Program-made: the position numbers and the translations under genes
Shown here: positions 8,699-17,012 of the stretch, one piece after another
Position numbering within the stretch: position 1 is the first letter of the stretch
How the letters are laid out: the number at the start of each line of letters is the position of its first letter
Assembly (NCBI GenBank): GCA_012838795.1
Contig: DUOO01000051.1
Coordinates: forward strand, 1 to 52,034
Length of the DNA stretch: 52,034 bases
Reading direction: 5' to 3'
Origin: Clostridiaceae bacterium
GTDB taxonomy: Bacteria > Bacillota > Clostridia > Saccharofermentanales > DTU023
The notes under the pieces: generated by a model
Database searches by the model: none
Seen by the model: the letters and a program-made list of their open reading frames with translations, nothing else
What the model was told of the DNA's origin: nothing

Positions 8699-9768
8699 TG
8701 ACTAAGACCAATATGAGAACTAATGAACTTCGGGGGAATAAATTACCCGCTTTGACTTGGAATTGGATGGATGTTAACGATGTAAAAATCGATTTGCAAA
8801 ATACTCAGAAAATTCCTTATACAGCTGTTCAAAGTGTTGGAACAGTAGATCAGAAACTTAAACAAACTTTTTATGATTTAGACCATGGAATTTCGGAAGA
8901 AGTCATGCGGATGAACACAGAACAATGTAATTTGGCTAATCATTGGCGAATATCCGATAGTGAACCAATTGAAGTTCGCTTACCGCAATCGGCAGAAAAT
9001 CCTTTACTGGTTGATCAAAATCAAATTGTAGTTCCTCCGTTACAAAATGGAACAGTCCTTTTATATAATTATAGTGAAGATGATTCCAGAGTTGAACGTA
9101 ATTCAACAATTCTGATTGATGTAGAAAACGATGCTGAAGTAAATGTTGTTCTGGTTCAACGCTTAAATAAAGACTCAGTGTCAAATGTATCTATAGTTGC
9201 CCGCGTCGGAGATGGTGCAAGATTAAACTTAGCCACTGTTGAACTTGGTGCAGGTAATACGGTTTTTCACTATATGGTTGATATGGAAGGCTTCGGTGCA
9301 GAAAGTCACATTAAGACCGCATATTTAGGCAGCGGCAATGATCATTTGGACTTATTTTATCATGTGCGCCATATTGGTGAAGAATGTGTTTCGGATATTC
9401 AAGTAAACGGTGCATTAATGGATCATGCCGTGAAAAAATTCCGCGGAACAATTGATTTTGTTGAGGGGTGCAGTGGTTCAGACGGTAATGAAGAAGAATT
9501 CACCATTTTATTGGACGATACCGTACGCTCAGTAGCGGTTCCTCTGTTATTGGCTCATGAAGATGATATTGTCGGTAATCATGCTGCGAGTGCAGGTCAA
9601 ATTGATGATGAACAATTATTTTATTTGATGAGTCGCGGTTTAAGTCGTAAAGAATCTGAAGGCTTAATTGTCGAATCACGGATGACACCGACCTTTGATC
9701 AAATTCCGAATGAAAAATTGCGTCTTGATTTGCGTAATGAAGTTCATTCAAGAATAATACGTCGTTAA
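8698..9768 (+). CDS. sufD: Fe-S cluster assembly protein SufD
   Basis: 356-residue paralogue of SufB that completes the SufBC2D complex and is needed for iron acquisition by the scaffold. The N-terminus is poorly conserved, as usual. The C-terminal core VGNHAASAGQIDDEQLFYLMSRGLSRKESEG parallels the SufB end and keeps the histidine placed at the SufB-SufD interface. The ATG overlaps the sufB TGA by one base. A 111-base spacer separates it from sufS. Confidence 0.95.
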   Translation: MTKTNMRTNELRGNKLPALTWNWMDVNDVKIDLQNTQKIPYTAVQSVGTVDQKLKQTFYDLDHGISEEVMRMNTEQCNLANHWRISDSEPIEVRLPQSAENPLLVDQNQIVVPPLQNGTVLLYNYSEDDSRVERNSTILIDVENDAEVNVVLVQRLNKDSVSNVSIVARVGDGARLNLATVELGAGNTVFHYMVDMEGFGAESHIKTAYLGSGNDHLDLFYHVRHIGEECVSDIQVNGALMDHAVKKFRGTIDFVEGCSGSDGNEEEFTILLDDTVRSVAVPLLLAHEDDIVGNHAASAGQIDDEQLFYLMSRGLSRKESEGLIVESRMTPTFDQIPNEKLRLDLRNEVHSRIIRR

Positions 9769-9879
9769 CTTTTATTAAAATAGTATCACATCGGTTAGTA
9801 GCTTAAATTAACCTGAGATGATTTGGATTATGAATATTTTAATATTGTCAGGAAAATAAAATCTGCGAAGGATGAGACG

Positions 9880-11133
9880 ATGGAAGCGATTTTGGAAAAA
9901 TTGGCAAATCCCGGATTTGATTTGGATCAAGTGAGATCCGATTTTGCTTATTTGGAATTGCCTGGACCGATAATTTATCTGGATAATGCTGCAACTACTC
10001 AAAGACCTAATCAGGTGATTGAGCGTATGGATCATTTTTATCGTTTTGAAAACGGAAATCCTTTGCGGGGCACGCATCGTTTAGGTACAACGGCAACCGA
10101 AGCAATGCTCGAGAGCCGTAAAAAAGTCGCACGATTTATCGGCAGCAAGTCGGAAAAAGAAATTATTTTCACCCGTAATGCCAGTGAATCTTTGAATCTG
10201 ATTGCCTATGCTTGGGGGTTGAACAATCTGCAGGCCGGAGATCAGATTCTGATTACCAGAATGGAACATCATTCGAATTTTGTGAATTGGCAATTTGTTG
10301 CGCAAAAAACCGGTGCGAAATTGGCATTTATTGAATTGACTGATGATTATCAATTGGATATGCAAGATTATCGCGACAAAATATCCGAACGCACCAAAAT
10401 TGTTGCGTTTTCTGCTGCATCCAATGTTTTGGGAACAATACCGGATGCCGCGGCAATCATCTGTATTGCAAAAGAGTACAATGCTTTGACCGTGGTTGAT
10501 GCAGCTCAGCTTGTACCTCATACCAAAGTTAATGTCCGGGAATTAGATTGTGATTTTCTGGTTTTTTCAGGACATAAAATGCTGGGACCCTTGGGTATCG
10601 GTGTCTTATACGGTAAAGCTGAAATATTGTTAGAGATGACTCCTTTCCTCTATGGCGGAGAAATGATTGAATATGTTGAAGATTATGAATCGACATTTGC
10701 TCAATTGCCCTATAAATTCGAGGCAGGTACCCAGGATGTAGGTGGGATGGTCGGTTTAGCTGCTGCAATCGAATATTTGGAGGCGATCGGTCTGGATAAA
10801 ATTGCTGCTTATGAAACTGCTCTGACGGATTATTGTGTAGCAAAACTTGAAGAATTGCCATATATTGAAATATATCATCCGCAACAAGGTGCTAAAGGAC
10901 CTGCAATTGCTTTTAACGTAAAAAATGCGCATCCGCATGATGTAGCAACCATCTTGGATTATCACGGAGTAGCAATCCGAGCCGGCCATCATTGTACACA
11001 GCCTTTGCACAGATACTTAGGTCAAAATTCAACTAATCGGGCAAGTTTTGCTTTTTATAATACTAAAGAGGAAATAGACTTATTCATTGAGGCATTGGAA
11101 GATGTCAAAAAGATAATGCAAATTGATATTTGA
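9880..11133 (+). CDS. sufS: Cysteine desulfurase SufS (group II)
   Basis: 417-residue PLP enzyme that takes sulfur from cysteine as a persulfide and supplies it to SufU/SufBCD. The start is set at ATG 9880 because AAGGATG lies just upstream; an in-frame TTG at 9823 would add 19 residues with no good ribosome-binding site. PLP lysine K233 is in FSGHKMLGP, the catalytic persulfide cysteine C372 is in RAGHHCTQP, and the aromatic/histidine region is MEHHSNFVNW. The short loop around the cysteine (RAGHHC) marks group II (SufS/CsdA) rather than IscS. The next gene in the pathway, sufU, is separated by the structured repeat array at 11150-11360. Confidence 0.96.
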   Translation: MEAILEKLANPGFDLDQVRSDFAYLELPGPIIYLDNAATTQRPNQVIERMDHFYRFENGNPLRGTHRLGTTATEAMLESRKKVARFIGSKSEKEIIFTRNASESLNLIAYAWGLNNLQAGDQILITRMEHHSNFVNWQFVAQKTGAKLAFIELTDDYQLDMQDYRDKISERTKIVAFSAASNVLGTIPDAAAIICIAKEYNALTVVDAAQLVPHTKVNVRELDCDFLVFSGHKMLGPLGIGVLYGKAEILLEMTPFLYGGEMIEYVEDYESTFAQLPYKFEAGTQDVGGMVGLAAAIEYLEAIGLDKIAAYETALTDYCVAKLEELPYIEIYHPQQGAKGPAIAFNVKNAHPHDVATILDYHGVAIRAGHHCTQPLHRYLGQNSTNRASFAFYNTKEEIDLFIEALEDVKKIMQIDI

Positions 11134-11149
11134 AATAAAATGGTGGAAT

Positions 11150-11360
11150 CTGCTCACTTTTCGTAGCTGTGCAAAGAAAATCCTGCACAGCTCGGAATTC
11201 TGAGCAGAAACCGGTGGTTCAACCATCAAAACTGCTCACTTTTTGGCGTTGTGCAAGCAAAAATTTGCACAGCTCAGAATTCTGAGCAGAAACCGGTGGA
11301 AACTGCTCACTTTTTGGCGTTGTGTAAGCAAAAATTTGCACAGCTCAAAATTCTGAGCAG
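11150..11360 (+). repeat. Three tandem 58-base nested-hairpin repeats between sufS and sufU
   Basis: Copies at 11150-11207, 11232-11289 and 11303-11360. Each starts CTGCTCA and ends TGAGCAG (outer 7-bp stem), with an inner stem GCTGTGCA/TGCACAGC around a short A-rich loop. AAACCGGTGG follows copies 1 and 2. In copies 2 and 3 the left inner arm changes C to T (GTTGTGCAA, GTTGTGTAA). These changes turn G-C pairs into G-U pairs in plus-strand RNA and so keep the stem, but would give A-C mismatches in minus-strand RNA. No protein is encoded. Possible roles are RNA processing or stability within the suf transcript, or a REP/MITE-like element. Not a CRISPR: the whole unit is conserved and self-complementary. 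Confidence 0.85.
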
Positions 11361-11387
11361 AAAAGATTTTTGAAATAAGGTAATATT

Positions 11388-11840
11388 ATGGATTTACGGC
11401 AAATATATTCACAAATCATTATAGAAAATTCTCGCTCGAACAAGCATCGTAATGAAATGCCGGATGCCACTGCTACAGAACGCGGTTATAATCCGAGCTG
11501 CGGTGACGATATTCATCTTTCGGTCAAAATAGATAATGATCGGATTGTTGATGTATCTTTCACCGGATCAGGTTGCGCAATTTCTCAAGCGTCAACGTCG
11601 CTCCTTTGCGGATTGATTAAAGGAAAGACACTTGAACAAGCAAAACATTTGGTTGAGACATTTTTGGGTATGATCAAAGGTGAAATTACAGATGATGATA
11701 TTCTGGAAGAAGAATTGGAAGATGCAATTGCTTTGAAAAATATATCTACAATGCCGCAAAGAGTTCGCTGTGCTGTTTTAGCATGGCGCACTTTAGATTT
11801 AATCATAGCTAAACAAACAGGAACTCCGATGACGGAATAA
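11388..11840 (+). CDS. sufU: Sulfur-transfer/Fe-S assembly protein SufU
   Basis: 150-residue IscU-fold protein that in Gram-positives accepts sulfur from SufS through a zinc-bound cysteine. Ligands are all present: C38 and D40 in NPSCGDD, C63 in GSGCAIS, and C128 in RVRCAVLAW. The 18-20 residue insertion between the second and third cysteines that distinguishes SufU from IscU is there (EITDDDILEEELEDAIAL region). ATG 11388 has AAGG 8 bases upstream. It is the last gene of the suf cluster. The repeat array upstream could alter its expression relative to sufCBDS. Confidence 0.95.
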   Translation: MDLRQIYSQIIIENSRSNKHRNEMPDATATERGYNPSCGDDIHLSVKIDNDRIVDVSFTGSGCAISQASTSLLCGLIKGKTLEQAKHLVETFLGMIKGEITDDDILEEELEDAIALKNISTMPQRVRCAVLAWRTLDLIIAKQTGTPMTE

Positions 11841-11881
11841 AAAAGTTAGAAATCCTGCAAAAAGCATTAAGTTTGTGAAAT

Positions 11882-11906
11882 GGCATTTATTGCTCAATAA
11901 AATGCC
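11882..11906 (+). terminator. Weak hairpin after sufU
   Basis: GGCATTTATT, loop GCTC, AATAAAATGCC: a near-perfect stem about 40 bases past the sufU stop, but with no U-run after it on the plus strand. It may end the suf transcript inefficiently or mark a processing site. Confidence 0.3.
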
Positions 11907-11921
11907 TTGAGAACAAAATAA

Positions 11922-11964
11922 TTGTTACAATTTAGTAACGATCAGATTTCTGTTATGTTATAAT
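11922..11964 (+). promoter_or_regulatory. Candidate walR operon promoter with inverted repeat
   Basis: Extended -10 TGTTATAAT, with TATAAT at 11959-11964, about 30 bases before walR. Just upstream is the inverted repeat TTGTTAC-AATTTA-GTAACGA (about 11922-11941). WalR-family regulators bind TGTWAH half-sites, so autoregulation is possible but unproven; no good -35 hexamer is seen. Confidence 0.45.
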
Positions 11965-11994
11965 GTATAAAATAAAAAAGGAAGTGAGCCTAAT

Positions 11995-12702
11995 ATGTCT
12001 GCAAAAATTTTAGTTGTTGATGATGAGCAAAACATCGTGGAAATTTTGCGAGAGAACCTTGAGCGAGAAGGATATGAAACGCTCGCAGCATACGATGGAA
12101 AAACCGCTTTAGAACTTGCTTTGTCAGATGATCCTGATTTGATTTTATTAGATTGCATGTTACCGCAAATGGATGGATTTGATGTTTGTCGCAAGCTTAG
12201 ACAGGAAACTTTAGTTCCGATTATTATGCTTACCGCAAAATCGGAAGAAATTGACAAAGTTCTTGGTTTGGAATTAGGCGCTGATGATTATATAGTTAAG
12301 CCGTTCAGTATGCGTGAAGTTATGGCAAGAGTAAAAGCTCTTTTGCGCAGAAGTAATATAGCCGAAGCCGGACCACAAGACACTTCCGATATAATTCAAT
12401 ACGGTGATCTGAAAATCAATCAAAAGGCTTATGAAGTTTTAATGAATGATGAGCCGATCAATCTTACTTTAAGAGAATATGAATTGGTCTTATTTTTAGC
12501 CCGCAATGCAGGTCAAGTGTTCTCGCGAGAGACGTTATTGGAAAAAGTCTGGGGTTATGAATATTTTGGTGATGTGAGAACCGTTGATGTTACAATCAGA
12601 AGAACTCGAGAAAAACTGGAGCCGGATCAGGAGAATTACAAATATATCTTGACAAAACGCGGAGTTGGCTACTATTTTAATCGCGATGCTGAAAAACAAT
12701 AA
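11995..12702 (+). CDS. walR: OmpR/PhoB-family response regulator, WalR-like
   Basis: 235-residue two-component regulator. The receiver domain (1-120) has the acidic pair D9/D10, phospho-acceptor D53 in LLDCMLP, the conserved threonine in MLTAK and the lysine in VKPFS. The C-terminal winged helix includes LTLREYELVLFLARNAGQVFSR and VRTVDVTIRRTREKLE. It is followed by a histidine kinase and then murA, walJ and pth, and the nearby walJ is the main reason for naming it WalR (YycF), the essential wall-homeostasis regulator, rather than PhoP. Its likely targets include wall hydrolases such as those at the left of this window, but I did not identify binding sites there. Confidence 0.85.
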   Translation: MSAKILVVDDEQNIVEILRENLEREGYETLAAYDGKTALELALSDDPDLILLDCMLPQMDGFDVCRKLRQETLVPIIMLTAKSEEIDKVLGLELGADDYIVKPFSMREVMARVKALLRRSNIAEAGPQDTSDIIQYGDLKINQKAYEVLMNDEPINLTLREYELVLFLARNAGQVFSRETLLEKVWGYEYFGDVRTVDVTIRRTREKLEPDQENYKYILTKRGVGYYFNRDAEKQ

Positions 12703-12750
12703 TTTTCGAACAGACGTTTTTCAGCTTCTTTTGGTATTTTAATCATCAAG

Positions 12751-14139
12751 TTGAAAAACGATAATAATGTATATATTTTATTTTCGGTTGTTTTTGTGGG
12801 AACTTTTTTTGCTGTATTATTAACGTTTATTATTACGAGTGGAGGCTGTGCTCTGTTTGCACGGTCTTATTTTTTGCGTCGTAAAAAAGTGGAAGATCGT
12901 GCGGTACACGAAATGCTGGGGCATGTAGCCCGTAAACAAAACGAATCACAAACAGTCTTGGCATCTTTGAATTTGGGAGTTATTGCGTACAGCAGTGATG
13001 GAATTCTGCTACTTAATAATCAGGCGTCAGGTAAAATGATCGAGGAGATTCCACATAATTTTGTTGATTTTTTGGATAAATATGATGTAGATCAAAAAAT
13101 TCGCTCCGGTTTTCTTTTAGACAAACAACAAGTCGAGATTAATTATGTCTATCAAGACAGGTCATATCGTTTATCTGTACAAAAAAGAGTACTGGCACGT
13201 GACAAAAATGCCGGCCATATTCTTGTTATTCAGGATATTACGCAACAGATCAGAGAGGAACAACAGCGCAAAGAATTTGTTGCCAATGTTTCGCATGAAT
13301 TAAAAACTCCTTTGACTACCATGAAAACATATAGTGAATCTCTTTTGGACTGGGGTATTGATGAGAAATCCCGCGAATCGATCAAAAAGGATATAAACAA
13401 ACTTTATGACGGGTCGTTACGCATGGAGAAATTAATAAATGATTTGCTCTTGCTCTCGCGCATTGACGGCAATGCAATTTATACAAGAATTGAAAAAATT
13501 GAATTACTGCCTATAGTTCGCTCATGTATAGAAAGACTATATCCGGAAGCTGAAAAGAAACATATTGAATTTACTTCTTATACCGTATCGGATAAACCTG
13601 TTGCTTATGCGGACCGATCTGCCTTAGAACGCATAATCCTTAATTTATTAAACAATTCAATCAAATATACTCAGGAATACGGTGAAATAAAAGTTTATGC
13701 AGGTACACTGGTCGATGAAATATATTTTAGAGTGACAGATAACGGAATGGGCATACCGTCGGAAGCTCAGAACAATATTTTCAAACGTTTTTATCGTGTT
13801 GATTCTACCGGATCGAGGGCTCACGGAGGCACAGGATTAGGTCTGGCTATAGTTAAAGAATTGGTAGATTTACACTTGGGACAAATTGATTTGAAAAGTG
13901 AAATAGGAAAAGGCAGCGATTTTACGGTGACTTTGCCCGGCGTGAAAAAGACTATGCGAACAGCACTATATGAATTAACGGAAAACGGTTCGTGTAGCCA
14001 TAATATAACCAAAGCGGCCCAAGCGGATTTAGATATACTTGCGGAAAAGTTGGGAATTATGGCAAAATGGAAAAGTTTGCAACAAAGAGAAATTGATGCA
14101 ATATTTAAGGCGATAGATGTATCGGAACCGATTTTCTGA
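12751..14139 (+). CDS. walK: Sensor histidine kinase, WalK-like with one membrane segment
   Basis: 462-residue kinase, partner of the preceding regulator. One transmembrane helix is visible (about residues 8-38); no second one and no extracellular sensor domain, unlike B. subtilis WalK but like the streptococcal VicK form. A PAS-like domain follows (about 62-165), then HisKA with H182 in NVSHELKTPLTTMKTYSES, and HATPase_c with NLLNNSIKYT, VTDNGMGIP and GGTGLGLAIVKELV. A C-terminal tail of about 65 residues past the ATPase domain is unusual and unrecognised. The only in-frame start near the N-terminus is TTG 12751, with a poor ribosome-binding site, so the start is uncertain. No walH/walI (yycH/yycI) genes follow. 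Confidence 0.85.
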   Translation: MKNDNNVYILFSVVFVGTFFAVLLTFIITSGGCALFARSYFLRRKKVEDRAVHEMLGHVARKQNESQTVLASLNLGVIAYSSDGILLLNNQASGKMIEEIPHNFVDFLDKYDVDQKIRSGFLLDKQQVEINYVYQDRSYRLSVQKRVLARDKNAGHILVIQDITQQIREEQQRKEFVANVSHELKTPLTTMKTYSESLLDWGIDEKSRESIKKDINKLYDGSLRMEKLINDLLLLSRIDGNAIYTRIEKIELLPIVRSCIERLYPEAEKKHIEFTSYTVSDKPVAYADRSALERIILNLLNNSIKYTQEYGEIKVYAGTLVDEIYFRVTDNGMGIPSEAQNNIFKRFYRVDSTGSRAHGGTGLGLAIVKELVDLHLGQIDLKSEIGKGSDFTVTLPGVKKTMRTALYELTENGSCSHNITKAAQADLDILAEKLGIMAKWKSLQQREIDAIFKAIDVSEPIF

Positions 14140-14318
14140 TACTCTATTACAATATAAATGTATTTACTAATGGAAATATCTGATGTTTCAGAATAGTTTT
14201 CAATCAAGATATGAAATATATTTATATATAGTTTATTTTTTAAGAATAAAAATAATATGAATATTTTTTAGACGATTAAATATAAATGAGTTTTTTGCAA
14301 AGAAAATGAGGCAATAAA

Positions 14319-15581
14319 TTGGCTAATAGTTATATTATACAAGGAAAAAACCCTTTGCGGGGTGAAGTGCAAATCAGTGGTTCGAAAAATGCGGCATTAG
14401 GGATAATTGCCGCCGCCATGGCAGTTGACGGTCCCAGTGTGATTGAAAATTTACCGAAAATTCAAGACATCAAAATATTACTGGAAATCTGCCAAGATTT
14501 AGGTGCAGGAATTGAATGGCTCAGTGAAAATTCGATTCGACTTGATCCGACAACGATTAATACTTGTGAAGCAATCAGTGAAAAGGTTTCCAAAATTCGC
14601 GGTTCTTATTATTTGCTAGGGGCCTTTTTAGGTAAATATCGCAAAGTTAGTTTATTAATGCCGGGAGGCTGTGATTTTGGTGCAAGACCGATCGATTTAC
14701 ATATTAAAGGATTCCGGGCTTTAGGCGGAGATAAACTGATTGAAGAAAACGGAGTAGTTTCGGTCGAAGCCGGCCGATTAAAGGGTGCGGGTGTCTTTCT
14801 GGATACGGTAAGTGTCGGTGCAACGATTAATATAATGTTGGCGGCAGTTAAGGCAGAAGGTATTACCGTAATCAACAATGCTGCGAAAGAACCGCATATT
14901 GTTGACGTTGCGAACTTTCTCAATACGATGGGAGCAGATATACGCGGAGCGGGTACCGATGTAATTAAAATTACCGGTAAACCGTATTTGCCTGCGAAAC
15001 GTTCTTATACGATTATTCCGGATCAGATTGAAGCCGGTACGTATATGATTATGGCAGCGATGACCCACGGTGATTTAACTTGTACTAATTTAATTCCCAA
15101 ACACATGGAGCCGCTGACGGCAAAATTAATTGAAATGGGTGCAATGGTCGAAGAAGGAGCGGATTCGATTCGAGTTATGCTTTTACCGCAAGAAAAACTG
15201 AAAGCAGTTAGTTTTAAGACGATGCCTTATCCCGGTTTCCCGACCGATTTACAACCGCAAACCACAACATTATTAACTGTTGCTAACGGTACCGGGCGTA
15301 TGATAGAGAGCGTGTGGGAAAATCGTTTTCAATATATCAAAGAATTGCAAGCGATGGGTGCCAATATTGTGACTACCGGTAAATTAGCCGTAATTCAAGG
15401 CTCGGGACTAAAAGGTGCAACTGTGTTTGCCAGGGATCTGCGAGCAGGTGCCGCAATGGTTACCGCCGGTTTAGGTGCGGAAGGTGAAACGAAAGTAACC
15501 AATGTCTATGCGATAGAACGCGGTTATGAAAATTTTGTACAAAAACTTTTGGCAGTAGGTGCGGATATCAGAGAAGAATAA
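14319..15581 (+). CDS. murA: UDP-N-acetylglucosamine 1-carboxyvinyltransferase (MurA)
   Basis: 420-residue enzyme for the first committed step of peptidoglycan synthesis: transfer of enolpyruvate from PEP to UDP-GlcNAc. K23-N24 (SGSKNAAL), R94 and the catalytic cysteine C118 in PGGCDFGARPIDLH are present; this cysteine is the one alkylated by fosfomycin, so the enzyme should be sensitive. Full length. It starts with TTG, preceded by GAGG. It lies within a wall-regulation block behind walRK, after a 179-base AT-rich spacer in which I see no gene. Confidence 0.96.
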   Translation: MANSYIIQGKNPLRGEVQISGSKNAALGIIAAAMAVDGPSVIENLPKIQDIKILLEICQDLGAGIEWLSENSIRLDPTTINTCEAISEKVSKIRGSYYLLGAFLGKYRKVSLLMPGGCDFGARPIDLHIKGFRALGGDKLIEENGVVSVEAGRLKGAGVFLDTVSVGATINIMLAAVKAEGITVINNAAKEPHIVDVANFLNTMGADIRGAGTDVIKITGKPYLPAKRSYTIIPDQIEAGTYMIMAAMTHGDLTCTNLIPKHMEPLTAKLIEMGAMVEEGADSIRVMLLPQEKLKAVSFKTMPYPGFPTDLQPQTTTLLTVANGTGRMIESVWENRFQYIKELQAMGANIVTTGKLAVIQGSGLKGATVFARDLRAGAAMVTAGLGAEGETKVTNVYAIERGYENFVQKLLAVGADIREE

Positions 15582-15601
15582 GTTTTAGGTAAATTAGAAA
15601 A

Positions 15602-16393
15602 ATGATTGGTTCGGTAGCATTGAGATCGGGTAGTTCCGGAAATTGCACTCTGATTCGTAACGGAGAAACCAGAATAATAGTCGATTGCGGCATTAACGGA
15701 AAAACATTCACCGGTGCTTTAGCTCTTGCCGGTGAATCACCTTTAGATATTGACGGTATTCTGATTACTCATGAACATAGTGATCATGTATCAGGTTTAG
15801 GTGTGATTCTACGAAAATATAAGATTCCGTTTTACATTACGGAAAAAACCTTGGAACTGATTTTTGATCACATAGGCAAGTTTGATCCTGATTTACTGAA
15901 TATTATTAAACCGGAAGAAGAGTTTTCAATCAAAGATCAGCTCGTCAGATCTTTTAAAGTACCGCATGACGCGGCTGAAACTTTGGCCTATCGCTTTGTA
16001 ACACCCCGTGGTGATATTACTGTATGTACTGATATAGGTTCAGTGGATCAAGTAATTTTAGATCAGATTATCGGCTCTCGTTTGATTATTTTAGAGTCGA
16101 ATTACGATTGGCAATTATTAAAGAACGGACCTTACCCCAGAATTTTGAAAGATCGAATAAGCAACGGTCACGGTCATTTATCGAATGATCAATGCGGGGA
16201 AACGCTATGTCATTTGGTGGAAAAAGGAACAGAACAAATTGTATTGGCTCATTTAAGCAAAGAAAACAATCATCCTTCAATTGCAGAGTTGACTACAGTC
16301 CAAAGCTTAGATAATATCGGCGCAATACAAGATAAAGATTATGTCCTGCAAGTAGCAAAACGTTACTCTAATTCAGACTGGATGCAGATATAA
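15602..16393 (+). CDS. walJ: MBL-fold hydrolase WalJ (YycJ)
   Basis: 263-residue metallo-beta-lactamase-fold protein of the YycJ/WalJ family, found with walRK and thought to act as a 5' exonuclease in DNA metabolism. The metal motif HEHSDH (H57, H59, D61, H62) is intact, the N-terminus RSGSSGNCTLI is family-typical, and NGHGHLSN and AHLSKENNHP supply further ligands. It starts 20 bases after murA and its stop abuts the pth start codon, so murA-walJ-pth are probably one transcript. Confidence 0.9.
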   Translation: MIGSVALRSGSSGNCTLIRNGETRIIVDCGINGKTFTGALALAGESPLDIDGILITHEHSDHVSGLGVILRKYKIPFYITEKTLELIFDHIGKFDPDLLNIIKPEEEFSIKDQLVRSFKVPHDAAETLAYRFVTPRGDITVCTDIGSVDQVILDQIIGSRLIILESNYDWQLLKNGPYPRILKDRISNGHGHLSNDQCGETLCHLVEKGTEQIVLAHLSKENNHPSIAELTTVQSLDNIGAIQDKDYVLQVAKRYSNSDWMQI

Positions 16394-16966
16394 ATGAATC
16401 AGCAAATAATTGTTGCCGGTTTGGGTAATCCCGGACCTAAGTATTCAAGAACATATCATAATTGCGGTTTTATGGTTTTGGAGATCTTAGCTCAACGCCA
16501 TAATTTTTTGTTGAAAAAAATCAAATTCAAAGCTTTAACAGCCGAAATAAATTATGCCGGGAAAAAAGTATTATTCATTCAGCCGTCTACCTATATGAAT
16601 CGAAGCGGTGAGAGTATACGAGCGGCAGTCGACTTTTATAAAATACCTTTAGAGAATCTTTTAATTATTTATGATGATATAGATATTGAAATCGGTAAAA
16701 TCAGAATCCGACCCTGGGGCAGTGCAGGTTCACATAACGGTATGCGTTCGATAATTCAATACTTGAATTCCGATCAATTTCCGCGAATCAGAGTAGGAAT
16801 CGGCCCGCAACCGGAAAATATAGATATTATTCAACATGTAATGAGTAATGTGCCGGCAAATCAGCAAAAAAATTTATTTGATGCCTTGAACAAAGCGGCA
16901 GATGCTGTAGAAATAATTTTAAAAGACAATCTTGATCTGGCAATGAATCGCTTAAACGGGATTTGA
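16394..16966 (+). CDS. pth: Peptidyl-tRNA hydrolase
   Basis: 190-residue esterase that recycles tRNA from peptidyl-tRNA dropped by ribosomes. N12 (GLGNPG), catalytic H22 in TYHNCGF, the aspartate in IYDDIDIEIG, and GSHNGMRS are all in place; length is standard. The start codon directly follows the walJ stop, so it is translationally coupled. pth next to mfd is a common Bacillota arrangement. Confidence 0.96.
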   Translation: MNQQIIVAGLGNPGPKYSRTYHNCGFMVLEILAQRHNFLLKKIKFKALTAEINYAGKKVLFIQPSTYMNRSGESIRAAVDFYKIPLENLLIIYDDIDIEIGKIRIRPWGSAGSHNGMRSIIQYLNSDQFPRIRVGIGPQPENIDIIQHVMSNVPANQQKNLFDALNKAADAVEIILKDNLDLAMNRLNGI

Positions 16967-17012
16967 TTTTTCAAAATCAAAATGTAAAGAACAATGGAAT
17001 GGAGCTTGTTAA

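Noticed and set aside
10081-10521. 146-codon minus-strand ORF inside sufS
   Set aside because: Shadow of sufS, whose frame has all catalytic residues.
11150-11360. CRISPR array or phage attachment sites
   Set aside because: The units are self-complementary along their whole length with short, partly repeated linkers, and no integrase is present.
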